From Sphingobacterium litopenaei (GTDB lineage Bacteria; Bacteroidota; Bacteroidia; Sphingobacteriales; Sphingobacteriaceae), in NCBI RefSeq assembly GCF_014692495.1, contig NZ_JACOIJ010000022.1:1-57771 (forward strand): a DNA stretch of 57,771 nucleotides, given 5' to 3'. The translations under genes were made by a program, and so were the position numbers. How positions within the stretch are numbered: position 1 is the stretch's first letter; every line of letters starts with the position of its first letter. Positions 55,876 through 57,771 of this stretch are shown one piece after another. The notes under the pieces are model-generated. The model saw nothing but the letters and a program-made list of their open reading frames with translations. It ran no database searches and was not told where the DNA came from.

Positions 55876-57555
55876 ATGAAAGTTATTAAAAGAAACAGCA
55901 AATACCTATTTTTAATATGGGTATTAGCAATGATATATTCTTGTAAGGGAATGTATGACAATGTACAACCCTATTCTAACGAAGTGGTATACCCTGCAAA
56001 ATACGACACTATTGTAAGTAAAGTAGGATTTGAGCGTGTAGAAATAGATTTGATGAAAGTAGGTCGCATTCCTTCGAGTCAAATATCAATGGGTAAATCA
56101 AAAAAAACTATTATTGAATACGATAGTGAAAAGATTGTGATAGACTCCTTAGTCTCATGGGTCAATGTCACAAATCTTAAACAATCTAAACTTTACAGAA
56201 TTCGAGTATATACAATTGATGAGTTTGATAACAAATCAGTACCACAAGTGATTGCTGTAATACCATATACACAAGCCGATGTGGATAATCTGGTAGTCTC
56301 TTCTCCTCGTGTATTAACCTCTCCTAGTGCAGCTGTATTAGATTGGCCTACTTCACTAACCAATATTCTGCTAAACTATAAAAGCTTAGAATACCAATAC
56401 ACAGACAAGAATGGTACGAAGATAACAGGAAAACAAACGAATAGTCCTCGAATATTTGCAGCGAACTTAAATGCTGGACAGCCATTCAACCTCCTTCTTA
56501 AATACAATGTTGTACCAAAGGTCAATGGCGTACCAATATTGGATTCTGTAGAGTTAAATACACCATTAGCTATAAATATGCCAACGGGATCTAGTACATT
56601 TAATCCTGCTGAGCGAGAAATACTTGAAGCAAATGGTATTACTACATTCACAGCAGATGCTGTGGCTAGTTACAAAAAGCTAACCTATCCAGTACATACC
56701 AATACATTACAAGATTTATTTTACTTTGCGAATGTTGAAGAATTGGATTTAACTGGGGGCAATTTATTCCAACTCAAAACATTAGATTACAATAGAAATG
56801 GTGTAGTCAAAACCATAGGTGGGGGAAGCTATTTACCATTCATTCGTAAGGTATCTCCTATTACAGATGCCAATGCACAAACTATGGTAGACCTGCTGAG
56901 ATTAGGTATCATTAAAAAGATAAAATATATACCGAATTCATTAGGTATTGATCATCTATTGAAGCCCTTTGAAAACTCAGGTGTCATTGAATATGTGACC
57001 ACCCCAAATGAGTCCTTAATTCCTATGAATTTCTTCTTAGACGGAAAAATACAAGATGCGACAGCCTGGGCATTGGATCTACAAATCCTTGCTACATCTC
57101 CACCTGCAGCTCCTGCTGGAATCACCTTACAAAATGTTTTTAAAGCAACTATGAGAGGTAAAAATGGAACATTTGTATTTGTAATCCCAAAGGAATACAG
57201 ATTTAATATTCCAGAGTACAGATACCTTAAATTCAAAGTTTACATGCCGGCTAAATCTGTTATTAGCGGCACCTATGAGCCCTATCAAAGACTTTGGCCA
57301 AGGATAATGAATTACCTTTGGGCATTTTCATCAGAAAGTACATTTGGCCAGGAGGGTTCTTCATTTAATGCAAATGATTATAGAATACCAGATAATCAAT
57401 TACAGCAATGGACAGATGTAACTGTTGATTTGCAGTCTAGAGTGAATACTCACAATAGAGTTATTGCTATAAATATTGGTGGCGAACCAAGTCTGACATT
57501 TGCTCCTACTGTAGATATGGTATATTATTTTGCTAATTTCAGATTTTCAAAATAA
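55876..57555 (+). CDS. DUF4998 lipoprotein of the second SusCD locus
   Basis: 559 residues with lipobox AMIYSCKGMYD (Cys about 23). MYDNVQPYSNEVVYPAKYDTI is the typical DUF4998 opening, with paired Ig-like repeats to about 230. The middle (about 240-370) is less familiar, and the C-terminal part (about 375-559, DGKIQDATAWALDLQIL, YYFANFRFS) looks like a beta-sandwich, carbohydrate-binding-type domain. It starts 9 bases after the previous gene and ends the operon. Confidence 0.82.
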   Translation: MKVIKRNSKYLFLIWVLAMIYSCKGMYDNVQPYSNEVVYPAKYDTIVSKVGFERVEIDLMKVGRIPSSQISMGKSKKTIIEYDSEKIVIDSLVSWVNVTNLKQSKLYRIRVYTIDEFDNKSVPQVIAVIPYTQADVDNLVVSSPRVLTSPSAAVLDWPTSLTNILLNYKSLEYQYTDKNGTKITGKQTNSPRIFAANLNAGQPFNLLLKYNVVPKVNGVPILDSVELNTPLAINMPTGSSTFNPAEREILEANGITTFTADAVASYKKLTYPVHTNTLQDLFYFANVEELDLTGGNLFQLKTLDYNRNGVVKTIGGGSYLPFIRKVSPITDANAQTMVDLLRLGIIKKIKYIPNSLGIDHLLKPFENSGVIEYVTTPNESLIPMNFFLDGKIQDATAWALDLQILATSPPAAPAGITLQNVFKATMRGKNGTFVFVIPKEYRFNIPEYRYLKFKVYMPAKSVISGTYEPYQRLWPRIMNYLWAFSSESTFGQEGSSFNANDYRIPDNQLQQWTDVTVDLQSRVNTHNRVIAINIGGEPSLTFAPTVDMVYYFANFRFSK

Positions 57556-57570
57556 AAGATAAATAATAGT

Positions 57571-57604
57571 ACAAGCAGGTTTGAGCTAATTCCAACCTGC
57601 TTGT
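57571..57604 (+). terminator. Terminator of the second SusCD operon
   Basis: Perfect 11-bp stem ACAAGCAGGTT / AACCTGCTTGT with a 12-nt loop, 15 bases after the DUF4998 stop. It also stands between the operon and the convergent tnpB. Confidence 0.85.
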
Positions 57605-57646
57605 ATATATCCGTCCTATGAAATAAGTGTTTATTAGCTTTCGGGT

Positions 57647-57771
57647 GTGAACTACCCATTTGCTAAAGACAAATGGGCTTCGGGCTTCACAGACTTGTGC
57701 TTTGTTGCCAAAGTCTTATTTGAGTCTCCGCCCGTGTAATCGCCAGTTCCTGACGATATTATTTTTAATCC
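57647..57771 (-). ncRNA. Predicted omega RNA / right end of the IS605-type element (partial)
   Basis: The tnpB tail overlaps an ordered set of hairpins on the minus strand: AAGTCT-type stem 57691-57716 (AGACTT with AAGTCT and an inner TTTG/CAAA), then GAAGCCC, the subterminal hairpin CCCATTTG/CAAATGGG (57655-57677), then TAGTTCAC. GAAGCCC...GGGTAGTTCAC is the standard right-end signature of this IS group and the 3' scaffold of its omega RNA. The guide would be the flanking DNA to the left of about 57647. Confidence 0.65.
57652..57771 (-). CDS. tnpB: TnpB (IS605/IS1341-type RNA-guided nuclease), C-terminal 39 residues
   Basis: Reading leftwards from the window edge gives SSGTGDYTGGDSNKTLATKH then KSVKPEAHLSLANG and TAG (57652-57654). 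This is the usual tail of Bacteroidota TnpB proteins (YTGGD...SVKPEA.SLA). The RuvC and zinc-finger residues lie beyond the window. TnpB is a guide-RNA-dependent nuclease that cuts the empty donor site and so keeps the IS in place. It is convergent with the second SusCD operon. Confidence 0.85.
   Translation of the reverse strand, partial: GLKIISSGTGDYTGGDSNKTLATKHKSVKPEAHLSLANG

Noticed and set aside
57608..57622. 15-base match to the complement of about 3515-3529 at the IS66/IS1634 junction
   Set aside because: A match of this length is expected by chance in an AT-rich window of this size; no wider similarity was seen.

Overview
The window is low-GC Bacteroidota DNA. Evidence for this is two SusC/SusD outer-membrane uptake loci, Bacteroidota-only accessory families (DUF1735, DUF4998, DUF5000-like, DUF3050) and a Tra cluster laid out as in Bacteroidota conjugative elements (TraE/F/G/J/K/M/N order). 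A Sphingobacteriales or Flavobacteriales host is likely, but the genus cannot be fixed from this sequence alone. The region is a mosaic. Housekeeping-type genes are scattered among decayed insertion sequences of at least six kinds: IS200/IS605 tnpA, IS605-type tnpB, IS1634-like, IS66, IS256 and IS21.

Layout: 1-127 is the 3' end of an IS200-like element. 536-2667 carries a TerC-family membrane protein and a DUF3050 protein (both minus). 2962-4038 is a junction of broken IS1634-like and IS66 elements. 4207-14604 is a first glycan or nutrient uptake locus: a secreted calcineurin-like phosphoesterase, then (after a dead IS256 copy at about 5.84-7.06 kb) an IPT/NHL lipoprotein, SusC, SusD and a DUF1735 lipoprotein, closed by a terminator. 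14881-22430 is a complete self-regulated heavy-metal efflux operon: OmpR-type regulator, histidine kinase, TolC-like outer-membrane factor, periplasmic adaptor and an HME-type RND pump. 22530-22971 is a hipBA pair whose hipA is truncated. 23.9-24.16 kb is an IS21 left end.

24313-26811 (minus) is a tight two-gene operon of a class I fructose-1,6-bisphosphatase and a long-form GAPDH, read away from the conjugation genes. 27.4-46.7 kb is a mobilisation and type IV secretion module read left to right. It contains a TOPRIM primase, an accessory protein and relaxase, a ParA ATPase, two TraE, TraF, the VirB4-like TraG, three tandem paralogous secreted proteins, TraJ, TraK, a TraL-position protein, TraM, TraN, a VirD4 coupling protein, an M23 peptidase, a 52-residue protein, an ArdC antirestriction protein and a DUF4099/DUF3945-type protein. 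No integrase, resistance gene or clear att repeat is visible, so either the ends lie elsewhere or the element has lost them. A structured leader of interleaved inverted repeats precedes the primase gene.

46796-48394 (minus) is a secreted M28 peptidase sharing a bidirectional terminator with the conjugation module. 48919-49366 is a second IS200-like copy, nearly identical at its 3' end to the one at the window start. 49467-57555 is a second uptake operon (SusC, SusD, DUF4959/DUF5000-like lipoprotein, DUF4998 lipoprotein) with a strong terminator. The window ends inside the 3' end of a TnpB gene on the minus strand, whose tail doubles as the right-end hairpin and predicted omega RNA of an IS605-type element.
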